A stretch of 64,000 nucleotides of DNA from the NCBI GenBank assembly GCA_037783545.1, contig JBBELK010000992.1, forward strand, positions 744,001 through 808,000. The letters run 5' to 3'. The first letter of the stretch is position 1. The number at the start of each line of letters is the position of its first letter. The notes beneath the pieces were generated by a model that searched no databases, had not been told where the DNA came from, and was given only the letters and a program-made list of their open reading frames with translations. Both the position numbers and the translations under genes were made by a program. This stretch comes from Henricia sp. BOLD:AAB3569. Lineage: Eukaryota > Echinodermata > Asteroidea > Spinulosida > Echinasteridae. Shown piece by piece: positions 22,952-34,792 of the stretch.

Positions 22952-23612
22952 CATGTATTTACCCGGCCGTTTGCGTCCGCTCGCATACAGCATACATGCC
23001 TGCAATGCGCGCAATGCACGCAATCTAACAAAAACAGCTCGACGCACGGCACTTTGAACAATGCGCATGAAGCATATGTAGTAAAATACTCTACAAAATC
23101 ATAACTGGCCAGACATTGATTGCCAAAGAGTTTTATTGATTTACACAAAATGGTGTTTATGAATGGGAATAAAAGTGGGTTTGACTAGTCTTAAACAATA
23201 CGTTTAAAACCGCCTCCATGTCCCTGGATGAGTGATAATGGCCCGAGCCGCATACAGACTGGTCAAACCCACTTTTACTCCCCAACAGACCGATCCAGTC
23301 AGCTCCGTCCATTTGGCAATTGCCTAGCAACACGGCACATGCGCCCTGGTCAGTGTGTATGGAACACACACACGCACACAGAAACTGCTCGCTCCCGAAA
23401 GCAAAATGTGCACTGTGACAAGTATCCAGTCGTGTGCATGCGCGTATAACGCGCTTGCTTTAAGTGTTACGCGCGCGAGTGAACAAAAACAACTAGACGC
23501 ACGCTAGCAGTTCACACACAAACACGGTGTATATATAGGAAAATGAATACAAAACATGGCAAACAACAAGCTAATTTTTGTGAGTTTTATGGGTTTACAC
23601 AAAAAGGTATTT

Positions 23613-24219
23613 TGGTCATTCCACGAAGTTGAGGAACACGGTTTCTGTGTTACATCCACAACCATTTTCACTTTTCTTTGGCCTTGATAACCCATGAATC
23701 AATACTAATCAGAAATTCAAGCTGTTGGATGAGAGAAATCTAAAACATTCATTACTTGTAACAAAATCCTCATGGATTTAAATTTATGTCAACTAAATAT
23801 AATTTTGTTCAAATGTACTATATATGTACTGTATGTAGGTGTGACATTTGGTGCTTTTTAGCAGATTTTCTTGAATCACAAAGAAATGTAGAATCCTTTA
23901 AATTCAAATTAAAAAGGATTGTTTAGTTTGAGAGCTGAGTGTTAATTTCATATTCAACATGAAAACATTTGTAGTTGAAGTGAAAGCAGTTGAACTGTAT
24001 TGGTTTTCAAGTTATATACATCCACAACCACCACTTTGTTAAATAATTTAAAATGGCAGCACTTTGGCAACACTGAAGACTCCCAAATTACCCCCAAACA
24101 ATGTAAGCCACCACATCATGCAACATCGTTATATAAATAGTGATTCATTGTTCCCTTATTGAAAATTTTTGTGGAAATGAAGAAATATCACTTTGTTCCT
24201 CAACTTCATGGAATGACCC
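23613..24219. mobile_element. GGGT/ACCC element with ATTT duplication
   Basis: The element begins TGGTCATTCCACGAAGTTGA (first G changed to T) and ends CTCAACTTCATGGAATGACCC. ATTT flanks both ends (23609-23612 and 24220-24223). It is about 607 bp and has internal phrases ACATCCACAACCA and GTGTGACATTTGGTGC. A truncated relative lies at 25561-26327. Confidence 0.75.
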
Positions 24220-24751
24220 ATTTATGAGTTGATTAAAAGTAGGCTGGTCCTATAGATCCTGGGCGCTGATAAAAAATGATGTTTATTGTGTTTTTGCATC
24301 ACTCGGGTGCTGCAGTTTGCCATGTATCTCTGTGCACACAATTTTGAGGACTCGGATAACCAAAATGGGGAGCCACCTTTTGGTTACTTCAACCTGGGGC
24401 TGTGATTGGTCAATTCCAAAATGGGCAGAGCTTACTGGATTGGTCTATTATAGTCCTCTTAAACATAGATTCTTGTCTAGTGATTGTTTAACTGTATCTT
24501 GTGACACTGATTATTTAGATTATTTTCCAAGAGAAATAATGTACACATGTGTACCCGGTACTACTGTACTGGTTGACCTTTCACGTCATGTGGCAAACCG
24601 TTAATGCTGTAACCGAATGGACGAACCAAACAAGTTTTTGCCGAACATGGCACTTTAGGACTGAACCGGTCCGAATCGAACATTTCCTTCAGTTCGGCAG
24701 TGGTTCGGAAAAATTACTTTTACGCGCTCTGTCAATTTTTCTGCAACATAA

Positions 24752-24985
24752 GGGTCTTTCTATAAATTAGGGGTCCAAAAGTGTGACATTTGGACACCTA
24801 ATATGTGTTATTTTTCGTACAAAAATCATTAAAATGGCTTTTAAACCATTTTGTATGAATTGTACTTTATGTACTCACTCTTTGAGATGGAAAGTATTTA
24901 AAGAATGTGTCCTAAATTTACAAAAACAAGATGTAAAATGTAACGGGGGACACCAACATTGGACCCCTAATTTATAGAAAGACCC
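24752..24985. mobile_element. Short GGGT/ACCC element
   Basis: The 234-bp element has well-matched ends: GGGTCTTTCTATAAATTAGG and CCTAATTTATAGAAAGACCC. Inside, GTGTGACATTTGGACACC faces GGGGGACACCAACATTGG. The left part also occurs at 4147. The flanks (ATAA and ACCT) show no duplication. Confidence 0.7.
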
Positions 24986-25560
24986 ACCTGTATGTTTACC
25001 TGCTACTGATTTTATTACACACACCCAGTTTATCACGTTGAAATTGACTTTACAGTTTTATGCAAAGGTTGTTTTTTATGCGTGAGAGACGGACAATCAA
25101 TAAAATTGACAAAAACTACTATTTTCTACATGCATTTTAAACTATTTTTTTAAAATGTGTTGGCACAGTGTGCATGCCCAGTCAAATTTATTCTGTTAAT
25201 TTTTGTAATATGATTGTAAAATATGGAAATTTCTTTACTCTTCGAGGTATTAATTTGATTAATTTAAGAAATTTTGAAATGTTCGCTCAGTGTTTACTAG
25301 TTTTGAATCGCGCTCGGAACCAAAACATTGCAATCTAAATGTCCACATATTATACATGTCAACATGTATACAACTGAGGCAATTTAAACTTTTACCAGAT
25401 GTTTGAATTGCTCTGAATGATGGCAATTCCATGTACATAGTATGTACCGTATGAAGTGTATAAAACGAATATTGCTTTGAGAGATACATGTATGAAAACC
25501 ATTTTCCTTTTGTAATCTTGACACGGTTAAAGCGTGCTACATGTATGTATGTATGTATTT

Positions 25561-26327
25561 GGGTCTTCCCATGAAGTTGGGATCCCCGTTACATCAGTGA
25601 CGTTTTCACCATGTATTATTAGACTTATGAATTTCTTTAGCCAATAGTACACAGAAATACCAGCGGCTGAGTGAGATAAATTAAAAACCTCCATTATTTG
25701 TAACAAAATAGCAACAGTCAACCAAATGGGATTTTGTGCAAATGCAGGCATGATGACATTGAGTGTTTTTCAACAGACTTTCTTGAACCACACAAAAGGT
25801 AACATGTAGAATCCTCCAGATTTAGATTACAAGTGATTGTTTAGATCAACCATGGATCAACAGGGTGTCCGCGGGTCTTTCAAAAGTCTTAAATTAATTT
25901 TTATAATTTTAAGGCCTTAAAAAGCATTAAAAAGTATTAAACTATTAGCTACATGTACAGTAGATGTTGGGCCTGTTGTGGCTGGGTATGGAATTCTTTC
26001 TTGTTTTGGTGGTTTAATTGGTCCTAAATTCCATTAAAGAAGGCATTAAAAAAGTCTTTAAATTTGACACCCTGATCGAACTGTGTGTTACTGTTAATGT
26101 CAAATTCAACAAGATCACTTTTAGGGACTGATGAGTGAAACGGGATAAATTGGCATGACGTCCCCATTACATCAGTGACCATCATTTTGTCAAATAATTA
26201 AACATTGCCAAAGTTTCTGAAGACTGAAGACTCAAAAAAATTATTACAGAATAGGCAAACCAACATCGTGCAACGAAATGACGACTTCCTGTTCACTAAT
26301 TGGCAATTTTGTGGAAATGAAGAAATG
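25561..26327. mobile_element. Truncated GGGT element, relative of 23613-24219
   Basis: It starts GGGTCTTCCCATGAAGTTGG after ATTT. Near its right side it repeats TTTGTGGAAATGAAGAAAT from the relative at 24.17 kb. It is then interrupted by the element at 26328, after which only ATATCAC of the expected continuation is visible. It also contains a stretch around 25870-26060 with TTAAAAAGCATTAAAAAGTA words. Confidence 0.55.
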
Positions 26328-26915
26328 GGGTATTTCCATATTAGAAAAGGAGCCAAAGTGTGACATTTTTATGCATTTGAAAAAATGGCCTTTGCAAATT
26401 AACAAAAATGTTTAAAGAAATTTCTGTGCGATTTCTGAATAATGTAGAATATTTAGAATAATTTACAAACAGTTAGACATGTCTTGGTATCATAGTCTTC
26501 AAAATATTCAAGAATGTTGTTTCACGACGTAAGGGGGGGGGGGACTCCAAGGCATTTTTCAACTCTTGCGACTACATTTCAAGTCTTTTTGACCAGTTTC
26601 GTTCTGGAAAAGGTAGTTGCTGATTTTACCCAGCTGTAGAACCTGGACTTTATTGATTCAAATTACAGTATGAGCGAAATTTGTTACATTTTCAGCGAAA
26701 GATTCAAAATGTCACACTTGCATTTACAAGATCGCACTAGTTTTTTTGAATCGTTCTCGTTATGTTTTGGGTAGTATCAACAGATAAAGGTGGTATTCGA
26801 TTCATGAGGTCATATTCTTTATATGCCGAGGGTAATTCCGGTAATTATAAAAAATCAACTCTAGAAGTGTCACGACGTAAGGGGGACACTGTGTCCCGTT
26901 TTCATGGAATGACCC
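26328..26915. mobile_element. GGGT/ACCC element, second copy of 8311-8904
   Basis: It starts GGGTATTTCCATATTAGAAA and ends CATGGAATGACCC, and is very similar to 8311-8904 along its entire length. A run of nine G replaces a shorter run in the other copy (near 26531). It is inserted in the right part of another GGGT element: the relative at 24.18 kb reads GAAGAAATATCAC where this copy has GAAGAAAT, then the element, then ATATCAC. Confidence 0.75.
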
Positions 26916-27206
26916 ATATCACATAAACTGAACAAATTGAGCCACATACGTTTGTGTTTTGAAATTTTTTTATGATGTGCGCACGTGTACTTGGTGGTAT
27001 TTAATACGCAGTTGTACTTTCCTACGAAGATACTTGTCTGTGAGAGGAGTCTATTAGCCGAACCCTTAATTGGTGGCCAAAATTGAGGCTTCCACCTTGT
27101 CATCTCTTAAATAATGGTGATGGAAAGGATCTTAGAGGGACAAGTCCTCTAATACACATCACGAAGAAAGGTATATTTTACCCGTTTCTCGTATTTGTTT
27201 GCTTAG

Positions 27207-27304
27207 AACCTGGAGGAGGCCATTATGTGGAACAATGAGGTCAAGCAGGGTCTTTCCAGCAGCTTGTTTACCAAGAACCCAAGTAACCACTTTCGATGGC
27301 TTGG
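27207..27304 (+). CDS. ALDH7A1: ALDH7A1 exon (GLSSSLFTK segment)
   Basis: The exon encodes [20 protein letters not shown], then [13 protein letters not shown]. The antiquitin signature [12 protein letters not shown] is exact; [10 protein letters not shown] is the aldehyde dehydrogenase motif before the C-terminal NVN box. The acceptor is TTTGCTTAG and the donor is GTGAGT at 27305. The exon starts in phase 0 and ends with two bases (GG) of a glycine codon, completed 35 kb downstream at 62454. Confidence 0.96.
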
Positions 27305-27642
27305 GTGAGTACCCTATACATGATCATGTACATTTGTAGGTTTGGTTCAAAAGCCTATCGTATGCCTTTCCGATTTCATGAGGAACAAATTTGGCTGCGG
27401 TGCCCCGCTAGCTGGCTTCAGAGCTTTTAGAAATTCAAGGCCAGTGCGATCTGCCCTTGTTTTCATAATGCCATGGCCTGGAATTATTTTAGCAACAATA
27501 CAGGGGTTTGAGATATATATCTTAACTGATATCTTTCAAAAGAAGCTTAGATGATTCTAACCAATAACATGAATCTAACATGTAGAACTAGATTGCAGGA
27601 TTGGAAAACCGTTTTGTGTTACTCATATGCATATGCACCAGG

Positions 27643-27957
27643 ATGTGTGGCAGAAGGTGTACGTATGCCTTCTACCATTGTTCCCCTATTGTGTCTCAAA
27701 CATCCAAGGAATTCCATAGGAATTTCTTTCAGTTTTTAGGGGTCTTTGGTGCGTTAACAAAAGGAAGGAGTGTGTTGAGGAAATAGTGTTATTATCTCAT
27801 ATATGCAGCACGATACATGTATGTGGCAGAGGGTGTACATGTATGCCTTCTACCATTGTTCCCCTATTGTGTCTCAAACATCAACGAATTCCTTTCAGTT
27901 TTTAGGCGGGTAATTGGTGCGTTAACAAAAGGGAAGAGTGTGTTGAGGAATAAGGGC
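27643..27957. repeat. Two-copy tandem duplication, about 177-bp period
   Basis: 27643-27786 and 27819-27957 share ATGCCTTCTACCATTGTTCC, CTATTGTGTCTCAAACATC and GGTGCGTTAACAAAAGG. The copies differ by small insertions. There is no coding signal. Confidence 0.75.
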
Positions 27958-28271
27958 ATTCGAGGGGAGTCCCTTTGCCACATATCGTGCTGGGTATATA
28001 TATCTCCATGTCCGTTTGAGAATAAAGACCAACCTTGGTTGGTGTATAGCTCATATGCATACATGTACATACCTCATCTATATTCCAAGAAAACAATGAA
28101 AAACTGTTTGTGCTTTGAAGAAAATATGCCAAGCCACTGTTCTATTTAGGCTGATCCATGACTGTACAATGTACATGTACATTGTACAGCACCTCGTACT
28201 CAGACCTGATGGGGTTACCTCCATGGTTATACATGTACTTAATTGCCCAACAGGTATTGACACTTTGCTAA

Positions 28272-29049
28272 AAGAGGCCTTTTCCCACTACCCACCTCCG
28301 ACCCGGGTAACTTTTCTACCTGGGTAGCGGTAAATAACCCGGGTTACATTTAACCCGGAGTTTCTTTTCACACGACAAGCGTTAACCCGGAGAAGCACTT
28401 ACCCGGGTCGTCTCTTACACGGGTACAACAGCGACCCTTTTCCCACAGCATTTCTGCATGCGCACGTACCCGGGTACACCCGTCGGCACAAATACCCAGA
28501 AACCATTGCGTGTGGAAAATCGATCGATCGATCAGGCTGCGCGCGCACACACAAACATGGCGGACGACACAGAAACATCGCTGGCAATTTTGCTGTTAAT
28601 ATTTCCATGTTTAATAATATTTATCGATGTGTGTTTCGTCACTGGCCCCACGCGTATTTTGTTGTACACTACCTTCCGAAGAGTACCAGTTTGACAGTGC
28701 TATTCAAGTGCGGGCGCACTTGCAACCTTTGACCCAATCATTACTGCAGCAAGAATTTAACTCGCTAAATAGCCTACCCGGGTAGGCTATTGTCGTCGTT
28801 TCCCACGACAAACGTTAACCCGGAGAATCGTCTCAAGGTCGCCGTTAACCCCGAGATTGGTGGGTTAACCCACCTCCCGAGCAGGGCTAGAAATTACCCG
28901 GGTTAAATGGCATTTTTGGCCAGATAACCCGGGTAATTCGTAACCCCGAGATTTGCCGTGGGAAACGAACCCTTAACCCGGGTAATCTCGGGGTTACACT
29001 TTTCTGTTATCCGGGTTATCTCGGGGTTAAAGTGCCGTGGGAAAAGGCC
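28272..29049. mobile_element. TAA/TTA-type TIR element with ACCCGGGT words
   Basis: The ends are AGAGGCCTTTTCCCAC and GTGGGAAAAGGCC, with TAA at 28269-28271 and 29050-29052. Unit 2 of the tandem duplication has no insertion at the matching place (about 31297), apart from two extra A. The interior carries more than ten copies of AACCCGGGTTA-like words in both orientations. A short frame beginning MADDTETSLAILLLIF lies in it, but I do not recognise it. The type fits Harbinger-like MITEs. Confidence 0.75.
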
Positions 29050-29188
29050 TAAGGTTGATTGTCTTATTCAGACACCGAATTTCAGTTGCAACCACTGCGA
29101 AGGTTTTGGCTCATTAAAAAGCACATCGGGCAAAGCGCGGAAACCTCACACATGAAGCAAAACACATACGTACATGTACATACCATCA

Positions 29189-29443
29189 CGAGCCAATTTC
29201 ATTGCACTGCTAATATAAAAGCACAACAATTTGCTTATAGCACAGTATTTGTTTGCTTTATTTTGCAAAAATGGATTGCCAGCCAAAATCGTAAGTGACA
29301 TGTATTGAAAGGTATTCTCATACTCTTTTGCTTAGAACACGTAAGGTTGGCATATAATTTTGCCTTGTAATCCATTTTATAAAGCAAATCAATTATGTGC
29401 TCAGCAAATTTGTTTGCTTATAGCAGTGCCATGAAATTGGCCC
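29189..29443. mobile_element. GGGGCCAATTTCATGG element in duplication unit 1
   Basis: It begins GAGCCAATTTCATTGCACTG and ends AGTGCCATGAAATTGGCCC. It sits at the same place in duplication unit 1 as 31429-31650 in unit 2, so the insertion predates the duplication. Confidence 0.7.
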
Positions 29444-31428
29444 TACATGTACATGTAGGTCTGGGTACACATGTATAAATGTACGTGACTATTCAGCACT
29501 AAAAATGGAGCACTGGGCCTATACTGTAGATGTACATGTACATCTGGGGCGGCTTGGGGCCACGTTTACATCTGGCATTCATACTCTGATAAGAAATATC
29601 TTGACTGGAATCATTGCTGTGGATATTTGAAACCAAGTTTCTTGTGATTGAGTTTTACGAACCCCCTTCGTTGAAATATTTGATTACAATTTTGAGACAT
29701 TGCGAATCCTTAATGCAAATTTTGCCATTTCACTTTATTTCAAAAGCAGCGTTTTCATGTAATGCAGTTTACATCACATGAACAAACTTTTTTTAGAAAG
29801 GCATGTTGTCACACTATTTGTAACCTTTTTTGGGCCTAATTTATCCCTTCAGAACAACTTAAACTTATTTATTTTATCTTGAGACCAGACAAAGGTATTT
29901 TCTGGAAAATATGGTCTGTGTTGCCAAAATGCCCCCTTTACCCTGGAAAGACCCATTTCCTTTCACATGCACACTTATAGTATCCACTTCACTACTAGAT
30001 ACTAATTTTTTGTTATGTGGTGCACACGCCAGGTGTGAAGTACAGAATTAATACCGTGTTCACCCAGGGAGAGATTGGCATAAAGCAACCAGACTGCTTG
30101 TTGCTAGGCAGTGTTATCAATGTACACCACGTACACGTGTAGCACCAACAGCATAGTACGGTACATGAATGGGAACTTTCTAAACTCCACCTCCATTTAA
30201 AAGTGAAGAATTTGGGGCGCCAGCCATATGCAAATGTTAGACGCAAAAGGCCAATTCACTTCCATTCACTTTGTGCTAAAAATAGCAGCATGTGGATGTA
30301 GTACTTCACTTCTATGTACATACTTGCGTTAGCTCTTACAGGGACATATTTTGGGAAATTGGCATACGCTCATTATCCATGGAGTACTTTAATGCCCGTA
30401 ACTAGGAAGCACTTGTTAGTTTCAGTTTGTGTCAAGTGGTATGTGCTTTGGTCACATGGCACGTACAAGTGCCCTACACTTGTACACTTTACTGTTGTGG
30501 TATTGGGATGTTATCCACAGGCAAACATTATCGCAGAGTAGGGTGCTGACGTACAGTACCGGTAGGCCACTAAAGTTACATTAGAGTGATTATTTTATAC
30601 ATGTACAGTTTTTCCACAATTTTATTAGGTTACTGGATTTTTTTCTTTGCAATAGACCCCACATCTACTTTAAATGAGTCGGTTCCCAGAAAGTTCAGTA
30701 TGCATTCATATTACATGTAGCTCACAGAGAAATGAAATTTTAATATGTACATACGTATGCATATTCTTGATCAGAACAGAAGTTGAATAAAGTGAACTTG
30801 TGGATAACAATTATATAAGGCACTGATCGACAAATCACGTTGGAATCACTTTTAAGGACTTCCTGGAGTTCTAGGTCCAAGAAAACCTTTTTGAATCGGA
30901 GAAATATTTTTTGGCTTTCTATCTGAGTGAACCTGTATGGAAAGAGCTGACCTCTGGATCTGCGTGTCCCCCAAACAGCCCTAAAGGTGTGACACTAGTT
31001 CAGGGAGGCACTTCGAGCAGAGTGGTGAACCCTGCCTCAGTGTACCGGTACCTTGCCAAAAGATGGTCATACTACATGTACATGTATGTACGCTGTATAC
31101 CATGTAACTGACCAATAAATGTAACATCTCTCAGCCTGCTTGATTTTTCGGTCAGATAATTTGCATTTCTTTCTTTTTGTTTTGGCCATAATCCAAAAGT
31201 TGTGCATTTATATTACTTTCAAAACAAAAATGTATTATTACATTTATGTTACCTCCATGGTTACATGTACTTGCCAAACAGGTATGGACACTTTGCTAAA
31301 AGGTTGATTGGCTTATTCAGACACCGAATTTCAGTTGCAACCACTGCGAAGGTTTTGGCTCATTAAAAAGGCACATCGGGCAAAGCGCGGAAACCTCACA
31401 CATGAAGCAAAACACATACATACCATCA

Positions 31429-31650
31429 GGGGCCAATTTCATTGTACTGCTAAGCACAACAATTTGCTTAGCACAGGATTTGTTTGCTTTATTTTGCAAA
31501 CATGGATTGCCAACCAAAATCGTAAGTGACATATATTGACAGGTATTCTCATACTCTTGCTTAGAACTCAAGTTGGCATATAATTTTGGCTTGTAATCCA
31601 TTTTATAAAGCAAATCAATTCTGTGCTAAGCAGTGCCATGAAATTGGCCC
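31429..31650. mobile_element. GGGGCCAATTTCATGG element in duplication unit 2
   Basis: It begins GGGGCCAATTTCATTGTACT and ends AGTGCCATGAAATTGGCCC. It is the counterpart of 29189-29443, shortened by small deletions. Confidence 0.7.
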
Positions 31651-32145
31651 TATAGGTACAGGTCTGGGTACTTCAGCACTAAAAACGTAGATGTACATCT
31701 GGGGCGGCTTGGGGCAAAGTTTACTTCTGGCATTTATACTCTGATAAGAAGATATCTTGACTGGAATCATTGCTGTGGACATTTGAAACCAAGTTTCTTG
31801 TGATTGAGTTTTACGAACCCCCTTTGTTGAATTATTTGATAAAAATTTGAGACATTGCAGATCCTTAATGTAAATTTTGCCATTTCACTTTATTTCAAAA
31901 GCAGCGTTTTCATGTACATGTAATGCAGTTTACATCACATGAACAAAATGTACATTTACATCCCCATTTTGTAAAATAGCCTTTTGCGTGTTTCACATGA
32001 ATAGCGTCTGGTGCACTGACGTATTTGAGTCTTTGCACGGTACAGGGAGCATTTTGGCAACACAGACCATATTTTTCATAAAATACCTTTTGTCTGGTCT
32101 CAAAATAAACGAAATAAGTTTCCGTTGTTCTGGAGAGATAACTTA

Positions 32146-32796
32146 AGGCGTGTTCCCTTTGGACTTCTTTTTCCGCGCCCTCGCGGGAACTTTCCGCGAC
32201 TCCCTGTAAACATTCCTTCCTGTAAATCTCCCGTGCGTTCCCACTTACCATATATTTTACACGACGCGAGCGGAAAATTTAGCTACTCGGCTGGCCATAT
32301 GTGGTCAATTGAGGGCGTGGTTTGCATAACCTTTGACCTAACAGGATGTTCGACATGCCATGCGATACACATATTGGCGCAAAATTATTAATTTCGAACA
32401 ACTTCGATTAAACTTGCCATTATATTTGCAAAGAAAAGAGCATGAAAAAACACGTGCGTACGTTCATACAGGGCCAGTAACCAGAATTTGTTCGCGCAAT
32501 GTGTGGTGGGATTGCACGATGCAGGAAGTGACGTCATCCATTTGGCATTTTACACAGCGGCAGCGATAGTTCTACAGGGCGGCGCTGTTCCCATTGGACT
32601 TTTCGAGGGCCCTGTAAAACTCCCGCGGTTGAGCGGAAAGTTTCTGCGGCCTCTCTCGCCCTGTACGTTTTACATCGTGGTCGCGGTAACTTTACAGGGA
32701 CGCTAATTCTCCGTGCGTCCCCATTGGACTAAATTTTGTTACTCTCCCGCACAACCACGGGAGTTTAACCAAAAATAGTCCAATGGGAACACCACT
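32146..32796. mobile_element. TTA-flanked TIR element, relative of 2870-3297
   Basis: TTA at 32143-32145 and 32797-32799 flanks ends AGGCGTGTTCCCTTTGGACT and, inverted, AGTGGTGTTCCCATTGGACT. It is about 651 bp and runs in the opposite orientation to the copy at 2870. The right arm of the enclosing element (near 34.2 kb, inverted) reads through the site as ATAAATTAGGCCC, which gives an empty-site control and confirms the TTA duplication. Confidence 0.75.
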
Positions 32797-32955
32797 TTAG
32801 GCCCAAAAAGGGTTACAAATAGTGTGACAAAATGCCTTTGTAAAAACCCTGTGTATAAATTTTCAATATACATGTACTGTACGCTCCTAACGTGGACGAC
32901 CTAATTTGTAAAATTAACACAAGCATTACAAGTGTCCGTCCCATTTACAAGCGTA

Positions 32956-33338
32956 TGTGACCCGCTCTGCAAAAAAAGGGTATTAAGTCGCGCTGGCTAG
33001 TATTCTTTTTGCGACCATAAGAAGAAATCTGTGGCATTTCTACGCTCATTAAAATACCAAAACACAAAAGAAATTCCAGGGGGAACGCAGACATTCCAGG
33101 GGGAACGCAGACATTCCAGGGGGAACGCAGACATTCCAGGGGGAACGCAGACATTCCAGGGGGAACGCAGACATTCCAGGGGGAACGCAGACATTCCAGG
33201 GGGTATCTGGGCACCGCCAGGAATTTCCATTGTTTTGGTATTTTATTGAGCGTGGATTTGCCGCGGATTTCTTTTTATGGTCGTAAAAAGAATACTAGCC
33301 AGCGCGACTTAATACCCTTTTTTGCAGAGCGGGTCACA
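32956..33338. mobile_element. TA-flanked TIR element carrying a minisatellite
   Basis: TA at 32954-32955 and 33339-33340 flanks inverted ends TGTGACCCGCTCTGC / GCAGAGCGGGTCACA. The similarity continues inward about 100 bp (GGTATTAAGTCGCGCTGGCT; GCGACCATAAGAAGAAATC). The centre is a 20-bp tandem array. A single related end (TGTAGCCCGCTCTGCAAAAA) occurs at about 55206. Confidence 0.8.
33073..33203. repeat. 20-bp minisatellite, 6.5 copies
   Basis: The unit ATTCCAGGGGGAACGCAGAC is repeated six times without change (33073-33192), followed by a partial copy. It forms the centre of the TIR element 32956-33338. The open frames it creates on both strands are products of the repeat, not genes. Confidence 0.95.
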
Positions 33339-33341
33339 TAT

Positions 33342-34128
33342 TAGCCTTGTCCAAGGCTATGAAATTGTGTGAATCCGTGAAGAATTTGCCTGTATGCTAT
33401 GCAGCGAAAGTGCGCCATCGCGCTGTGAATTGTAGCCATGCAACTGCAAAATAGTCTGGTTACCAAAATATCTTGGTCTGAATCCTGACTTCTCGGGCGA
33501 GGCTGTATCATAGCCCTGTTCTTTCTGTATTCGATTTGTTATGTGTTTCTTTATATCTGCGTTCGAAATCCGACGCAGTTACTTATGCGAAACCCGAGTG
33601 CTTATAAATATTCATATCTTACATAACATCCAATCAGAGCTCACTACTCGGGTCAAATGTGCGTGTGACCGGTTTGCAAGCATAAACGTTTGTTCGTCGT
33701 ATATGTGTAGTGTTGTTGTTGTTGAAGACCAGAAGATATCCCTCACATATTTTCTGTAAAGGTATGACGTATTTGTGAACTTACCAACTGGGTATAGGCT
33801 ATACGTACGGAAAATCTGCTATTTTTCAAACGGCACCGTATTGTTCTGTCAAAACAACCGTTAACCAATGAGCTTTCGCGTCTCGGTGCTCTGTTCGAAA
33901 CATTTGCATAAAGAGTCCCCGCCCATTAAACACATCGATTACAGAAAGAACAAGGCTATGATACAGCCTCGCCCGAGAAGTCAGGATTCAGACCAAGATA
34001 TTCTGGTAACCAGACTATTTTGCAGTTGGCTACAATTCACCGCGCGATGGCGCACTTTCGCTGCATAGCATACAGGCAAATTCTTCACGGATTCACACAA
34101 TTTCATACATAGCCTTGGACAAGGCTAT
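33342..34128. mobile_element. Foldback-like element with arms of about 190 bp
   Basis: The left arm (33342-33530) and right arm (33938-34128) are inverted copies. Shared words are TAGCCTTGTCCAAGGCTA, GTGAATCCGTGAAGAATTTG, GAAAGTGCGCCATCGCGC and TTCTCGGGCGAGGCTGTATC. Each end is itself a short palindrome (AGCCTTGTCCAAGGCT). The middle has no recognised gene. It abuts the element ending at 33338. Confidence 0.8.
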
Positions 34129-34645
34129 ATAGTCACATATTGGAAATTTGTACACAGGGTTTTTAGAACTTGTTCATGTTGTCACACTATTTGTAACCTT
34201 TTTTGGGCCTAATTTATCCCTTCAGAACAACTTAAACTTATTTATAGACCAGACAAAGGTATTTTCTGGAAAATATGGTCTGTGTTGCCAAAATGCCCCC
34301 TTTACCCTGGAAAGACCCATTTCCTTTCACATGCACACTTATAGTATCCACTTCACTACTAGATACTAATTTTTTGTTATGTGGTGCACACGCCAGGTGT
34401 GAAGTACAGAATTAATACCGTGTTCACCCAGGGAGAGATTGGCATAAAGCAACCAGACTGCTTGTTGCTAGGCAGTGGTATAAATGTACACCACGTACAC
34501 GTGTAGCACCAACAGCATAGTACGGTACATGAATGGGAACTTTCTAAACTCCACCTCCATTTAAAAGTGAAGAATTTGGGGCGCCAGCCATATGCAAATG
34601 TTAGACGCAAAAGGCCAGATTATTACACTGAACTGCTTACCTTGT

Positions 34646-34792
34646 TCCATAGTTGACTGAACAATTGCATTACTTTCGCGAGAATGGAATCACCCAAACA
34701 AACACAAAAACACCCCCTCTAGCCCATGTGGTCTAGCCCTATGACCCCAGGTCATGCCATGTGGCCCAACAATCATCCTCACTTTTCGTTCG
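34646..34792 (+). repeat. DIRS left inverted terminal repeat
   Basis: From TCCATAGTTGACTGAACAAT to about CATCCTCACTTTTCG. It matches 41211-41360 inverted with only a few differences (for example GCATTACTTTCG against GCATTCCTTTCG). Outside it, 34618-34645 is the left extension that is complementary to the first half of the internal region. Confidence 0.9.

Larger units (their letters stand above)
13833..27206. other. ALDH7A1 intron, about 13.4 kb
   Basis: The intron starts GTGAGT and ends TTTGCTTAG. Recognised content: a SINE, a 156-bp tandem duplication, five GGGT/ACCC elements, a TIR element at 17392-18198, AAGAAAA-rich sequence at 18600-18920 and the 2.15-kb element at 20801-22951. Stretches where I see nothing supportable: 14070-14745, 15050-16165, 16810-17300, 18925-20795, 22960-23160 and 24990-25555. 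A spaced inverted repeat at 23166-23283 resembles one at 53611-53696. Confidence 0.75.
28215..31248. repeat. Tandem segmental duplication, unit 1
   Basis: The unit starts TTACCTCCATGGTTA and ends ATTATTACATTTATG, where unit 2 begins with the same TTACCTCC start. Its sequence is found again, in order, at 31249-31945, 34170-34616 and 41413-42532. It holds its own later insertion (28272-29049). The left part of the GGGT element kept in unit 2 (32027 onward) is missing here. Confidence 0.8.
32027..34318. mobile_element. Long-armed GGGT/ACCC element with three nested elements
   Basis: ATTT at 32023-32026 and 34319-34322 flanks ends GAGTCTTTGCACGG and CCTGGAAAGACCC. The left arm (32027-32145 continued at 32800-32875) and the right arm (34139-34318) are inverted relatives of about 190 bp: GGCATTTTGGCAACACAGAC type against GTCTGTGTTGCCAAAATGCC type. 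Elements at 32146-32796, 32956-33338 and 33342-34128 lie inside. A right-end fragment of the same family lies at 49609-49677. Confidence 0.65.

Noticed and set aside
28558-28694. Short frame starting MADDTETSLAILLLIF in the TTA-type element
   Set aside because: It has an attractive start and a hydrophobic segment, but it lies in a non-autonomous element, ends after 45 codons and I recognise no family.
30013-30246. 77-codon minus-strand frame repeated at 34377-34610
   Set aside because: The two are copies of the same tandem duplication, so identity is not evidence of coding; the peptide has no recognisable domain.
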